Below, one piece after another: positions 1 through 10,305 of a stretch of DNA of 64,000 nucleotides. A program made the position numbers and the translations under genes. Each line of letters starts with the position of its first letter. Position 1 is the first letter of the stretch. Source of the DNA: Streptomyces sp. Edi4 (lineage in GTDB: Bacteria; Actinomycetota; Actinomycetes; Streptomycetales; Streptomycetaceae); contig NZ_JBEJGY010000004.1 of assembly GCF_040253615.1 (NCBI RefSeq), positions 3,100,001 through 3,164,000 on the forward strand, given 5' to 3'. The notes beneath the pieces are model-generated. The model was given only the letters and a program-made list of their open reading frames with translations, was not told the origin of the DNA and did no database searches.

Positions 1-58
1 CGGGCCGGGTGCGGACCGGGCGGACCGGGTGCGGACCGGGCGGACCGGGTGGGGCCGA
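1..58. repeat. short GC-rich tandem repeat
   Basis: A 20-base unit (core cggaccgggtgcggaccggg) repeats about two and a half times just downstream of the smpB stop. It has no coding support and is probably a replication-slippage spacer. It continues off the left edge of the window, so its full extent is unknown. Confidence 0.6.
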
Positions 59-68
59 GGGGCGGGTC

Positions 69-581
69 CTACCGCAGGCTCGCCCGCTCCTTGCGCTTGA
101 CCGCCGAGATGGCCCGGTCCGTCTCGCGCCGGTCCTGCTTCTCGCGCAGGGTCTGCCGCTTGTCGTACTCCTTCTTGCCCTTGGCCAGCGCGATCTCGAT
201 CTTGGCGCGGCCGTCCTTGAAGTAGAGCGCGAGGGGCACGATCGTGTGACCCGTCTCGCCCGACTTCGACTCCAGCTTGTCGATCTCGACCCGGTGCATC
301 AGCAGCTTCCGCTTGCGCCGCGCGCTGTGGTTGGTCCACGTGCCCTGCGCGTACTCCGGCACGTGCACGTTGTGCAGCCACGCCTCGCCGCCGTCGATCT
401 GCACGAACCCGTCGACCAGCGAGGCCCGGCCCTGCCGCAGCGACTTCACCTCGGTACCGGTCAGCACGAGACCGCACTCGTAGGTGTCGATGATGAGGTA
501 GTCGTGCCGTGCCTTCTTGTTCTGCGCGACGAGCTTGCGCTTGCTGTCCTTCTCTTTGTCCTTGCCCGTGTTCTTAACCAT
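69..581 (-). CDS. smpB: SsrA-binding protein SmpB
   Basis: SmpB binds tmRNA and delivers it to stalled ribosomes for trans-translation and tagging of incomplete proteins. The 170-residue product has the usual family length. The OB-fold core is recognisable from about residue 25 ([21 protein letters not shown]) and includes the HNVHVPEY segment. The C-terminal tail, from about residue 130, is rich in Lys and Arg ([15 protein letters not shown]), as expected for the part that occupies the decoding site. It is the last gene of the minus-strand ftsE-ftsX-protease-smpB series. The protease stop lies 35 bases upstream, so co-transcription is likely. The tmRNA gene itself is not in this window. Confidence 0.97.
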   Translation of the reverse strand: MVKNTGKDKEKDSKRKLVAQNKKARHDYLIIDTYECGLVLTGTEVKSLRQGRASLVDGFVQIDGGEAWLHNVHVPEYAQGTWTNHSARRKRKLLMHRVEIDKLESKSGETGHTIVPLALYFKDGRAKIEIALAKGKKEYDKRQTLREKQDRRETDRAISAVKRKERASLR

Positions 582-615
582 AGTGCGGCCATTTTCTCAC
601 CCCCGCGCAAGCGGT

Positions 616-1818
616 TTACCTCGCGCCGCCCAGACCGCTCAGGACCGTCTCCGCGTGCTCGAGCGGGTGGTCGGTGACGGGCAGGTCCGGCGTGATGCCC
701 GAGCCGTCCAGGGCGTGGCCCGCCGGGGTGCGGTAGTGGCCCACGGTCAGCTCGGCCACCGCGCCGCCCGCGAGCCCGGTGGGCATCTGGACCGAGCCCT
801 TGCCGAAGGTGCGCGCGCCGACCGTGACCGCGCGGCCCCGGTCCTGGAGTGCGCCGGTCAGCAGCTCGGCCGCGCTCATGGTGCCGCCGTCGATCAGGAC
901 GACCAGGGGGCGCGTGCCGTCGCCGCCGCCCTGCGCGTACAGCGCGTGCTGACGGCCGTGCACGTCGTACGTGGCCACGAGGCCGCCGTCGAGGAAGGCG
1001 GAGGCCGCCGTGGTGGCCTCGGTGACCAGGCCCCCGCTGTTGCCCCGCAGGTCGAGCAGGATCCCGGCGCCCTTCGGGGCCCGGCGCGCCGCGCCGCGCA
1101 CCCGCTCGCCCGTTCCCTTGGTGAAGGCCGCCACCTTGATCATCACGACCTTGGCGGAGAGATCGGTGACGCTCACGTCCTGGGCGGCGAGGACGGCCCG
1201 GCCGAGCGTCAGGGTCCAGGCGCGCGTCCCCCGGCTCAGGTCGAGGGCGACCCTGCTTCCGGCCGCGTCGCCGCGCAGCCGGGCGACCACGTCGGTGACG
1301 GGCTGCCCCTGGGTGGGCCGGCCGTCGACCGCGCGCAGGAAGTCGCCGGGCCGGACGCCGGCGCGGGCGGCGGGGCCGTCGTCCTGGACGCGGGTCACCT
1401 CGGTGCGGCCGTCGGCGGTGCGGGCGAGCCAGAGCCCGACCCCGGTGTAGCGGCCTTCGAGAGCGTCCTCGTACTGCTCGTACTGCGCCCTGTCGTACAC
1501 CGCGCCCCAGCGGTCCCCGCTGCGCCCCACCGCCTCCTCGGCGGCCCGGGCCCCCGACTTGCCGTCGGCCTCGGCCTCGGCGGCCGCGCGCCGCACTTCA
1601 TCGACGGCGCGTTCGCCGCCCCGGGTGGTGTGCCCCGCGCGCGCGTCCGCCCCGGCGGCCACCGAGGTGCCGGACGTCAGGACGAGGGGCGCGCGCTCGG
1701 GGCCCGGCAGGCAGTTGGTGGCGGCGGCGGTGGCCAGCACGCCCAGGAGGACCAGCGCCAGAGCGGCCCCGCGGCGGCCCGCGCCACGGGGCCCGGGACA
1801 GAGATCGGGGCCGGACAT
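616..1818 (-). CDS. S41-family carboxy-terminal processing protease (CtpA-like)
   Basis: This is a secreted or membrane-tethered serine protease of the C-terminal processing family, about 400 residues from the chosen ATG at 1818. That start puts a hydrophobic signal segment (ALALVLLGVLATAAAT) directly after a Gly/Arg-rich N-terminus; earlier in-frame starts would give an improbable leader. A PDZ domain follows at about residues 125-200 (GVGLWLAR, GDFLRAVDG). The S41 catalytic domain contains LDLRGNSGG, the nucleophile Ser in GGTMSAAELL and the general-base Lys in RTFGKGSVQ. It lies between ftsX and smpB in the same orientation, a conserved actinobacterial arrangement. The substrate is unknown. 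A link to FtsEX-controlled wall processing is only an inference from position. Confidence 0.9.
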   Translation of the reverse strand: MSGPDLCPGPRGAGRRGAALALVLLGVLATAAATNCLPGPERAPLVLTSGTSVAAGADARAGHTTRGGERAVDEVRRAAAEAEADGKSGARAAEEAVGRSGDRWGAVYDRAQYEQYEDALEGRYTGVGLWLARTADGRTEVTRVQDDGPAARAGVRPGDFLRAVDGRPTQGQPVTDVVARLRGDAAGSRVALDLSRGTRAWTLTLGRAVLAAQDVSVTDLSAKVVMIKVAAFTKGTGERVRGAARRAPKGAGILLDLRGNSGGLVTEATTAASAFLDGGLVATYDVHGRQHALYAQGGGDGTRPLVVLIDGGTMSAAELLTGALQDRGRAVTVGARTFGKGSVQMPTGLAGGAVAELTVGHYRTPAGHALDGSGITPDLPVTDHPLEHAETVLSGLGGAR

Positions 1819-1954
1819 GGCGCCGAGTCTAGGACAAACCCCGGGCGCCACAGGGGGTGTTGCTCCCATGGCGCCCGGGGCGTACGTCACACGCGGGGGT
1901 CGGTCCGGACCCGGACCTCACTCGGTCCTCACCAGGACCCGACTCGGACCTGAC

Positions 1955-2878
1955 TCAGACCTTGAGGTACTTGCGCAGCGCGAGGAAGGCCGCGACGGCG
2001 GGCATCAGGACGCTGGCGGCGAGCACCAGCGGGATCTTGGCGAGCACGGCGTTCCATCCGATGAACTTGATGAGGCTCAGGTTCTGCGCCAGCGACATGC
2101 CGTGATCAATTATGAAGTACCGCGCCATGACGAGGAGTCCGGCCGCCCCGATGCCGCCGAGCAGCCCGGCGAACGCGGCCTCCATGATGAACGGCGCCTG
2201 GATGTAGAAGCTGGACGCGCCGACCAGGCGCATGATCCCGGTCTCGCGCCGGCGGCTGAACGCCGAGACCCGCACCGTGTTGACGATCAGCATCAACGCC
2301 ACGATCAGCATGATCGCCATGACCGCGAGGGCCGCCGCGTTCATGCCGTTGAGGATCTTGAAGAGGGTGTCGAGGGTGCCGCGCTGGTCCTGCACCGACT
2401 CGATGCCGTCCCGGCCGGCGAAGGCGGTGGCCACCACCTTGTACTTCTGCGGGTCCTTGAGCTTGACCCGGAAGGACTCCTGCATCTGGTCGGGGGTGAT
2501 GGTGCTGGCCATCGGGGTGGAGCCGTACTGGTCCTTGTAGTGCTTGTACGCCTCGTCCTGCGACTCGTACACCACGCTCTGCACGATGTCGAGCTTCTTG
2601 AGGTCGGCCTCGATGTCCTTCTTCTGCTGCGCCGTCACCGCGCCCTTGGCGCACTGGGTGACCTTCTCGGTCTCGGCTTCCGCCTTGTTGCACAGGAAGA
2701 GGGAGACGTTGACCTTGTCGTACCAGTAGTCCTTCATGCTGTTGACCTGGTCCCGCATCAGCAGCGTCCCGCCGAACAGGGCCAGCGAGAGGGCGACGGA
2801 GACGACGACGGCGATCGTCATGGTCAGGTTGCGGCGGAGACCGACCCCGATCTCCGAGAGTACGAACTGGGCGCGCAT
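1955..2878 (-). CDS. ftsX: cell-division protein FtsX
   Basis: FtsX is the membrane subunit of the FtsEX complex, an ABC-type assembly that transmits ATP-driven conformational change to extracellular peptidoglycan hydrolases. The 307-residue protein has one N-terminal membrane helix (TMTIAVVVSVALSLALF), then a long extracellular loop of about 110 residues containing two Cys (FLCNK and TQCAK, plausibly disulphide-linked). Three further C-terminal helices form the FtsX/MacB-type permease domain (ALAVMAIMLIVALMLIVNTV, IGAAGLLVMARYF, VLAASVLMPAVAAFLAL). It starts 46 bases after the ftsE stop, so the two genes are almost certainly one operon. Confidence 0.96.
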   Translation of the reverse strand: MRAQFVLSEIGVGLRRNLTMTIAVVVSVALSLALFGGTLLMRDQVNSMKDYWYDKVNVSLFLCNKAEAETEKVTQCAKGAVTAQQKKDIEADLKKLDIVQSVVYESQDEAYKHYKDQYGSTPMASTITPDQMQESFRVKLKDPQKYKVVATAFAGRDGIESVQDQRGTLDTLFKILNGMNAAALAVMAIMLIVALMLIVNTVRVSAFSRRRETGIMRLVGASSFYIQAPFIMEAAFAGLLGGIGAAGLLVMARYFIIDHGMSLAQNLSLIKFIGWNAVLAKIPLVLAASVLMPAVAAFLALRKYLKV

Positions 2879-2924
2879 GGCGACTATTTCAGCCTTTCAG
2901 TGCTCGACGAGTGCGCTACGGCGC

Positions 2925-3614
2925 TCAGTGCTGGTAGCCGTAGACGCCGCGCGCCTGGTCGCGTACGAGTCGGCCGGACTCCAGCTCGATGACGCGCTTG
3001 CGCATCTGGTCGACGATGTTCTGGTCGTGCGTCGCCATGATGACCGTGGTGCCGGTCCGGTTGATCCGGTCGAGCAGTTTCATGATGCCGACGGAGGTCT
3101 GCGGGTCGAGGTTGCCGGTCGGCTCGTCCGCGATGAGCAGCATGGGCCGGTTGACGAAGGCGCGGGCGATGGCCACGCGCTGCTGCTCACCGCCGGACAG
3201 CTCACCGGGTCTGCGGTCCTCCTTGCCGGAGAGCCCGACCAGGTCGAGCACCTGGGGCACGGCCTTGCGGATCTCACCGGGCGCCTTGCCGATGACCTCC
3301 TGGGCGAACGCGACGTTCTCCGCCACGGTCTTGTTGGGCAGCAGGCGGAAGTCCTGGAAGACGGTGCCCAGTTGGCGCCGCATGTGCGGCACCTTCCAAT
3401 TGGACAGGCGGGCCAGGTCCTTGCCCAGCACGTGCACCTGCCCGTGGCTGGCGCGCTCTTCCCGAAGGACGAGTCGCAGGAAGGTCGACTTCCCGGAACC
3501 GGACGAGCCGACGAGGAAGACGAACTCGCCCTTCTCGATGTCGAGGGAGACTTCCCGCAGGGCTGGTCGGGTCTGCTTGGGATAGGTCTTGGAGACATTG
3601 TCGAATCGGATCAC
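2925..3614 (-). CDS. ftsE: cell-division ATP-binding protein FtsE
   Basis: This is the cytoplasmic ATPase of FtsEX, 229 residues, with a GTG start at 3614. All ABC landmarks are intact: Walker A (GSSGSGKST), Q-loop region ([10 protein letters not shown]), signature ([14 protein letters not shown]), Walker B ([12 protein letters not shown]) and the H-loop (ATHDQ). The C-terminal half carries the usual family tail ending near RGVYGYQH. It is followed closely by ftsX. No strong Shine-Dalgarno is visible before the GTG, and the next upstream gene on this strand (the sortase-substrate gene) stops about 600 bases away, so its promoter is likely in the 3615-3890 spacer. Confidence 0.97.
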   Translation of the reverse strand: MIRFDNVSKTYPKQTRPALREVSLDIEKGEFVFLVGSSGSGKSTFLRLVLREERASHGQVHVLGKDLARLSNWKVPHMRRQLGTVFQDFRLLPNKTVAENVAFAQEVIGKAPGEIRKAVPQVLDLVGLSGKEDRRPGELSGGEQQRVAIARAFVNRPMLLIADEPTGNLDPQTSVGIMKLLDRINRTGTTVIMATHDQNIVDQMRKRVIELESGRLVRDQARGVYGYQH

Positions 3615-3890
3615 GGGTGCACCACGGGTCGGCCGGGAGTATAGGTGTGCGTGACCTTACGCGAAGGGGACGAGCCCGCGCAGGCCCCGTCCTTGGATGC
3701 CCCTTATGTCCCAGGACATGTCCCTTGACGGCGGGGGCGGGGCGGTGACGAATCCGGTGGGGCGCGCCGAACCGCGCGGAAGCTGGCACAGTGGTAGGTG
3801 GGAACGGTTGCGTTTCCCTGAGCGTTGAGCGGAGAGACAGCGGGTTGAAGCAGGACACGCCGGCTCCGCCGCGCGGGAGGAGGAGAGCGC
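3615..3890. promoter_or_regulatory. divergent spacer, presumed ftsE and small-protein promoters
   Basis: About 275 bases separate the divergent ftsE (minus) and the small zinc-ribbon gene (plus). I see no coding sequence in it. A strong purine-rich ribosome-binding site (gggaggaggagagcgc, 3875-3890) abuts the plus-strand ATG. I cannot assign -10/-35 boxes with confidence. Confidence 0.4.
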
Positions 3891-4082
3891 ATGACCTATG
3901 ACCGATTGGTGTGCGCCAACTGCGCGGCGCCCGTGAGCGAGGGCCGCTGCCGCGTCTGCCGGGCGAACCGGGAGCGCCTCCAGCAGGAGCACCAGTGGGG
4001 ATCCCTGAGCCCCGCCGCCCTGATCACGCTGCTGATCGTGCTGGTGGGCGCCGTGGCCCTGCTGGCCCACCAGACCGTCTGA
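3891..4082 (+). CDS. small zinc-ribbon, single-pass membrane protein
   Basis: This 63-residue protein has two CxxC pairs near the N-terminus (CANC at residues 8-11 and CRVC at 20-23), which look like a small zinc ribbon. A charged stretch follows, then one C-terminal membrane helix (ALITLLIVLVGAVALLAH). The ribosome-binding site gggaggaggagagcgc directly before the ATG is very strong, and the conserved motif layout argues for a real gene despite its size. It is probably conserved in streptomycetes, where I know of no assigned function. The predicted topology is zinc ribbon inside with a tail anchor, but this is not certain. A terminator-like hairpin follows at 4131-4168. Confidence 0.8.
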   Translation: MTYDRLVCANCAAPVSEGRCRVCRANRERLQQEHQWGSLSPAALITLLIVLVGAVALLAHQTV

Positions 4083-4130
4083 GACGGACTGTGCCCGCGC
4101 GGGCGGGTACGCGACGACGCCGGTAAGCGA

Positions 4131-4168
4131 AGAGGGCCCGGGGCGCGTGATCGCGCTCAGGGCCCTCT
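4131..4168. terminator. hairpin terminator between convergent genes
   Basis: The outer arms agagggccc (4131-4139) and gggccctct (4160-4168) pair perfectly. A second inner pairing of gcgcg (4143-4147) with cgcgc (4152-4156) extends the stem. It lies between the convergent small zinc-ribbon gene (plus) and the repeat-protein gene (minus), so it may serve both strands. Confidence 0.65.
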
Positions 4169-4177
4169 CGTGTGCCT

Positions 4178-6716
<2,539 letters not shown>

Positions 6717-6805
6717 GGGTCCAGCGTAACGGCTGCGCGCTCCGGCGTTCCCCGGGCCGCCGGATCACGGGCCCGCCGGCCCGCTCCGGCCGCACCCGGC
6801 GCCGT

Positions 6806-8050
6806 CTAGGGGACGACGGGCGCCGAGTTCTTGGTGTCGTGCGGCGGCGGCTGGGAGCCGGAATCGTCGCTCAGGGCCAGCCAGCCGCCGACGCCGACCG
6901 CGGCGGCCAGGGCGACCGCGGCCGCCGTCAGGACCAGGCGGCGCTTGCGGACCTGGTCGGCGCGGTGCCGGGCCGAGCCCGGCCGTGGCGTGCCCGCCGG
7001 GCGCGGCGCGCGGGCGGTGCCGAGGGGGCCGCCGGCCAGCTCGTCGGGGCCCGGCACCCGCATGCTGGTGTGGGTGTCGCGGTTCGCGGAGTCGTGCGGC
7101 GCCCCGGGCACCAGCGGGACCGCGCCGCGCCGGGGGCTGGTGGGAGCGGTCGGGTACGGGTCCTCGTACGCCTCCTCGTCCGCGTCGCCCTCGGCGCCGG
7201 GCTCGTCCACGTCCAGCGGGGGCATGCCCGCGACCAGGGGGAGCAGTTCGCGCAGCCGGGCCGAGAGCTCGGAGGCGCGCAGGCGGGAGGCCGGCGCCTT
7301 GGCAAGGCACTGGACGATCAGCTGCCACAGCTCGTCGGGGATGCCGGGCAGCGGGACCACGGTCTCGGTCACATGGCGGCGCAGGACGGCTCCGGGGTGG
7401 CCGCCGCCGAACGGGGTGAAGCCCGCGAGCAGTTCGTACAGGACGGTGGCGAGCGCGTAGATGTCGACGGCGGCGCGCGGCGGCAGGCCCTCGACGATCT
7501 CGGGGGCCAGGTAGTCCGGGGTGCCGATGATGCGGGTCGCCTTGGTGCGGCGGGGGGTGTCGATGAGCTTGGCGACGCCGAAGTCGGTGAGCAGCGCGGG
7601 GTGGGCGCCGCCGGGGCCGAGCGGGCCCTGCATGTCCAGGAGGATGTTCTCGGGCTTGACGTCGCGGTGCACGATGCCCGCCGCGTGCGCGGCGGCGAGT
7701 CCGTCGGCGACGTCGGCGGCGATGGCCACGGCCGCCTCGGGGGCGAGCCTGCGCTCGCGGTCGAGCCGGGTGCGCACGTCCGTGCCACGGATCAGGTCCA
7801 TGACCAGGGCGAGGTCGTTGCCGTCGACCACCAGGTCGCGTACGCCCACCACATGGGGGTGGTCGAGGCCGAGCAGGGCTGTGCGCTCCTGCACGAAGCG
7901 GCCTACCAGCTCCTGATCGGCCGCGAGGTCTTCGCGCAGCAGCTTGATGGCGACGGGCCCCTCAGGCCCCTCGCCGAGCCACACCGTGCCGGCGCTCCCC
8001 CGGCCCAGGATCTGGTGGGCGGTGTACCGGCTGCCGATATTCCGTGCCAA
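6806..8050 (-). CDS. pkaB: membrane-anchored serine/threonine protein kinase (PkaB-like)
   Basis: This is a 414-residue eukaryotic-type kinase. The start is a TTG at 8050, supported by gggag six bases upstream and by the kinase domain beginning at once (residues 10-270). Catalytic features are intact: Gly loop (LGRGSAGTVWLG), ATP-binding Lys in VAIKLLRE, catalytic loop HRDVKPENIL, and DFGVAK followed by IGTPDYLAPE. A Pro/Arg-rich linker leads to one membrane helix near residues 370-392 (LVLTAAAVALAAAVGVGGWLAL) and a short outside tail. There are no PASTA repeats, so a wall-ligand sensor is not obvious. It lies downstream of the larger kinase gene in the same orientation. Streptomyces pkaA/pkaB beside prfB is the known arrangement, on which the symbol rests. 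Substrates are not evident. Confidence 0.9.
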   Translation of the reverse strand: MARNIGSRYTAHQILGRGSAGTVWLGEGPEGPVAIKLLREDLAADQELVGRFVQERTALLGLDHPHVVGVRDLVVDGNDLALVMDLIRGTDVRTRLDRERRLAPEAAVAIAADVADGLAAAHAAGIVHRDVKPENILLDMQGPLGPGGAHPALLTDFGVAKLIDTPRRTKATRIIGTPDYLAPEIVEGLPPRAAVDIYALATVLYELLAGFTPFGGGHPGAVLRRHVTETVVPLPGIPDELWQLIVQCLAKAPASRLRASELSARLRELLPLVAGMPPLDVDEPGAEGDADEEAYEDPYPTAPTSPRRGAVPLVPGAPHDSANRDTHTSMRVPGPDELAGGPLGTARAPRPAGTPRPGSARHRADQVRKRRLVLTAAAVALAAAVGVGGWLALSDDSGSQPPPHDTKNSAPVVP

Positions 8051-8192
8051 GACTGCTCCCTCAGCGGCTGGCTGTGCACGCTGAGGCTACGCGGCCGGGA
8101 CGCCAACCTTCACTTCTGGCGCCGAAATCACCCTCTGGAAGTCGACAAATCCACGAACTCGCGTCCCGTGCGGGTGACGCGGAGTCCCGTGA

Positions 8193-9875
8193 TCACTGCT
8201 TCGCCGCGTTGCCGATGCTCTTGATCCAGCCGGATACCGTCGAAATCCCGTCACCGATCGCCTGCCAGTAGCTCTTGCCCTGGGCGACCCAGTCCTGGAG
8301 CGGGGTGAGCTCCCAGATCAGCCAGCCCGCCACGAAGAGCAGCACGAACGTGAACAGGCAGCCCTTGAGGCAGCCGAGGCCCGGAATGCGCATCCGGTTC
8401 GGGCTGCGCCGGCGCGGCTCGCGGGGCTCCCTGGGCTCACGCGCGGGGGCCTGCGGCTGCGGCGCCTGCGGCTGCGGCGCGTACTGCTGGCGCGGCGGCT
8501 CGTAGTGCTGCGGCTGCTGGTAGGACCCCGGCGGGGGCGCGTACTGCTGCTGGTGCTGGGGCGGGCGCTGGTGGCCCTGTGGCGGACGCTGGCCGTAGCC
8601 CTGCTGAGGCTGCTGTCCGTAGCCCTGCGGGGGCTGGCCGCCCTGCTGGCCGTAGCCCTGCGGGGGCTGCTGCTGGCGGTGCGGGCGGCGGCGCAGCGGG
8701 TCCTGGTCGGGCGGCAGGTAGCCGACCTGGGTCTGCTCGTTGCGGTCGCGGGCCGCCTGGAGCTGGGACTGCCAGGGGTGCGGTTCCTGCGGCTGGGGCT
8801 GCCCCTGCGGGACCGGCGGCATGACGGCGGTCGGGTCGGCGTGGGGGCCCTGACCCGTCTGCGGGAGCACCGAGGTGCGCGCGGCCGGGTCGTAGGAGGC
8901 CGCGTTGCTCGGCAGCACCTGGGTGGGGTCGGCGGCGCCCGGCGCGTCGGGGACCGGCGCGGGCGCCGGATCGGGCGCGAGGAGCGCGCCCACGCCGTCG
9001 GCCGCCTCGACCTGGGCAGGCGTGGAGTGCACACCGATGCCGGCCGCGACGACGCGCAGCCCGCGCGCCAGGTTCTCGGCGCTCGGGCGGCGCTCGGGAT
9101 CCTTGCTGAGGCAGCGCTCGATGACCGTCCACAGCGGGGCGGGCACCGTCGTGGGGCGGCGCGGCTCCTCGCTGAGGTGGCGGTGCAGCACTTCGAGCGC
9201 GGTGCCGCCGGCGAACGGCGGACGCCCGGTGACCAGCTCGTACAGCAGGATCCCCGCGCCGTAGATGTCCACGGCCGAGGTCTGGGGCCGGCCCTCGGCG
9301 GACTCCGGCGCGACATAGGCCGGGGTCCCGACGAACTCGTGCGTACGGGTCAGGCCCGGGGAGTCGGCGAGGCGGGCGATGCCGAAGTCGGTGAGCATCG
9401 GGCGCATCGCGCCGTCGCGCTCGTCCAGGAGGACGTTGGCGGGCTTCAGATCGCGGTGCACCACGCCGTCGGCGTGGCTCGCGGCGAGCGCGTCGGCGAT
9501 CTGCGCGGTGAGCAGCGCGGCGGCGACCGGCGTGAGCGGGCCGTTCTCGCGGATGTAGCGGTGCAGGTCGGGGCCGTCGACCAGGTCCATGACCAGGGCG
9601 AGCAGATCGCCCTCGACGACCAGGTCGCGGGTGCGCACGATGTTGTCGTGGCGCAGCCGCAACAGGACGGAGCGCTCGCGCAGGAAGCGCATCACCACGT
9701 CCGCGTCGTTGGCGAGCTCTTCCTTGAGGACCTTGATGGCCACGGTCTCGCCCGGCTGGCCCGCGACGGACGCCTCGGACCCCGCGGTCTCGCGCTGGCG
9801 GGCTCGCCAGACGGTGCCCGTGGCGCCGCGTCCGAGCGGCTCCTCGAGCAGGTACTTGCTGCCTACCGGCCGCAC
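8193..9875 (-). CDS. pkaA: membrane-anchored serine/threonine protein kinase (PkaA-like)
   Basis: This is a 560-residue kinase with a GTG start at 9875 preceded by gggagc. The kinase domain spans about residues 8-275: LGRGATGTVWRAR, VAIKVLKEEL, HRDLKPANVLL, LTDFGIARLADS, and an activation segment with several Ser/Thr (PGLTRTHEFVGTPAYVAPE) suitable for autophosphorylation. About 200 residues of Pro/Gln/Tyr-rich low-complexity linker (YGQQPQQGYGQRPPQGH) follow, then a cluster of basic residues and one membrane helix near 505-527 (CLFTFVLLFVAGWLIWEL). Only a short tail lies outside, again without PASTA repeats. It heads the two-kinase unit. The divergent FHA protein at 10306 is a plausible phospho-dependent partner, which is inference from proximity. 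Confidence 0.92.
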   Translation of the reverse strand: MRPVGSKYLLEEPLGRGATGTVWRARQRETAGSEASVAGQPGETVAIKVLKEELANDADVVMRFLRERSVLLRLRHDNIVRTRDLVVEGDLLALVMDLVDGPDLHRYIRENGPLTPVAAALLTAQIADALAASHADGVVHRDLKPANVLLDERDGAMRPMLTDFGIARLADSPGLTRTHEFVGTPAYVAPESAEGRPQTSAVDIYGAGILLYELVTGRPPFAGGTALEVLHRHLSEEPRRPTTVPAPLWTVIERCLSKDPERRPSAENLARGLRVVAAGIGVHSTPAQVEAADGVGALLAPDPAPAPVPDAPGAADPTQVLPSNAASYDPAARTSVLPQTGQGPHADPTAVMPPVPQGQPQPQEPHPWQSQLQAARDRNEQTQVGYLPPDQDPLRRRPHRQQQPPQGYGQQGGQPPQGYGQQPQQGYGQRPPQGHQRPPQHQQQYAPPPGSYQQPQHYEPPRQQYAPQPQAPQPQAPAREPREPREPRRRSPNRMRIPGLGCLKGCLFTFVLLFVAGWLIWELTPLQDWVAQGKSYWQAIGDGISTVSGWIKSIGNAAKQ

Positions 9876-10305
9876 GTCATGCGCTCCCTGCTGCTCGCGT
9901 CCATTGCTGGGGGTTTCCGGCCCACTCTAATGCCGCCCCCGGCGGTCCCGGCGGGTCGTGGGCTCGGCGCCACCAGGTTGTTCACGCTCTTCTCCCGCGT
10001 CCCGGGGCGCTCCCGGGGACGGCGCGTCACGCTTTTCGGGGAAGACGCGCCCCTCGTACGGAAGGTTGCCGAACGACCGTGCCAGGCATCCGTCGCACAT
10101 GCCCCACTCGGTCGCAACCAGCCACTTTTGCGTCCACTTTTGCGCGCCGAGCCGACCAATCAAGATCAATTCGAGGTGGGCGACGGGCGTGTTGTCAGTG
10201 GCAGGTGCGAGGATGCCCTCAGCACGAATTGTGTGCCGGGTGGGGGGAATCACAAGGCTGCTCCCCCTTTCGCGGCACCCCCGCGCAGAAGGGACCGCCG
10301 AGGCG
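9876..10305. promoter_or_regulatory. divergent kinase / FHA-ATPase promoter region
   Basis: This spacer of about 430 bases separates pkaA (minus) and the FHA/FtsK-like gene (plus). It contains no convincing gene. At 10227-10252 the elements aattgtgtg and ccgggtggggggaatca occur. The second, 17 bases long, recurs exactly at 26224-26240 in the spacer upstream of the NAD-glutamate dehydrogenase gene. Confidence 0.5.
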
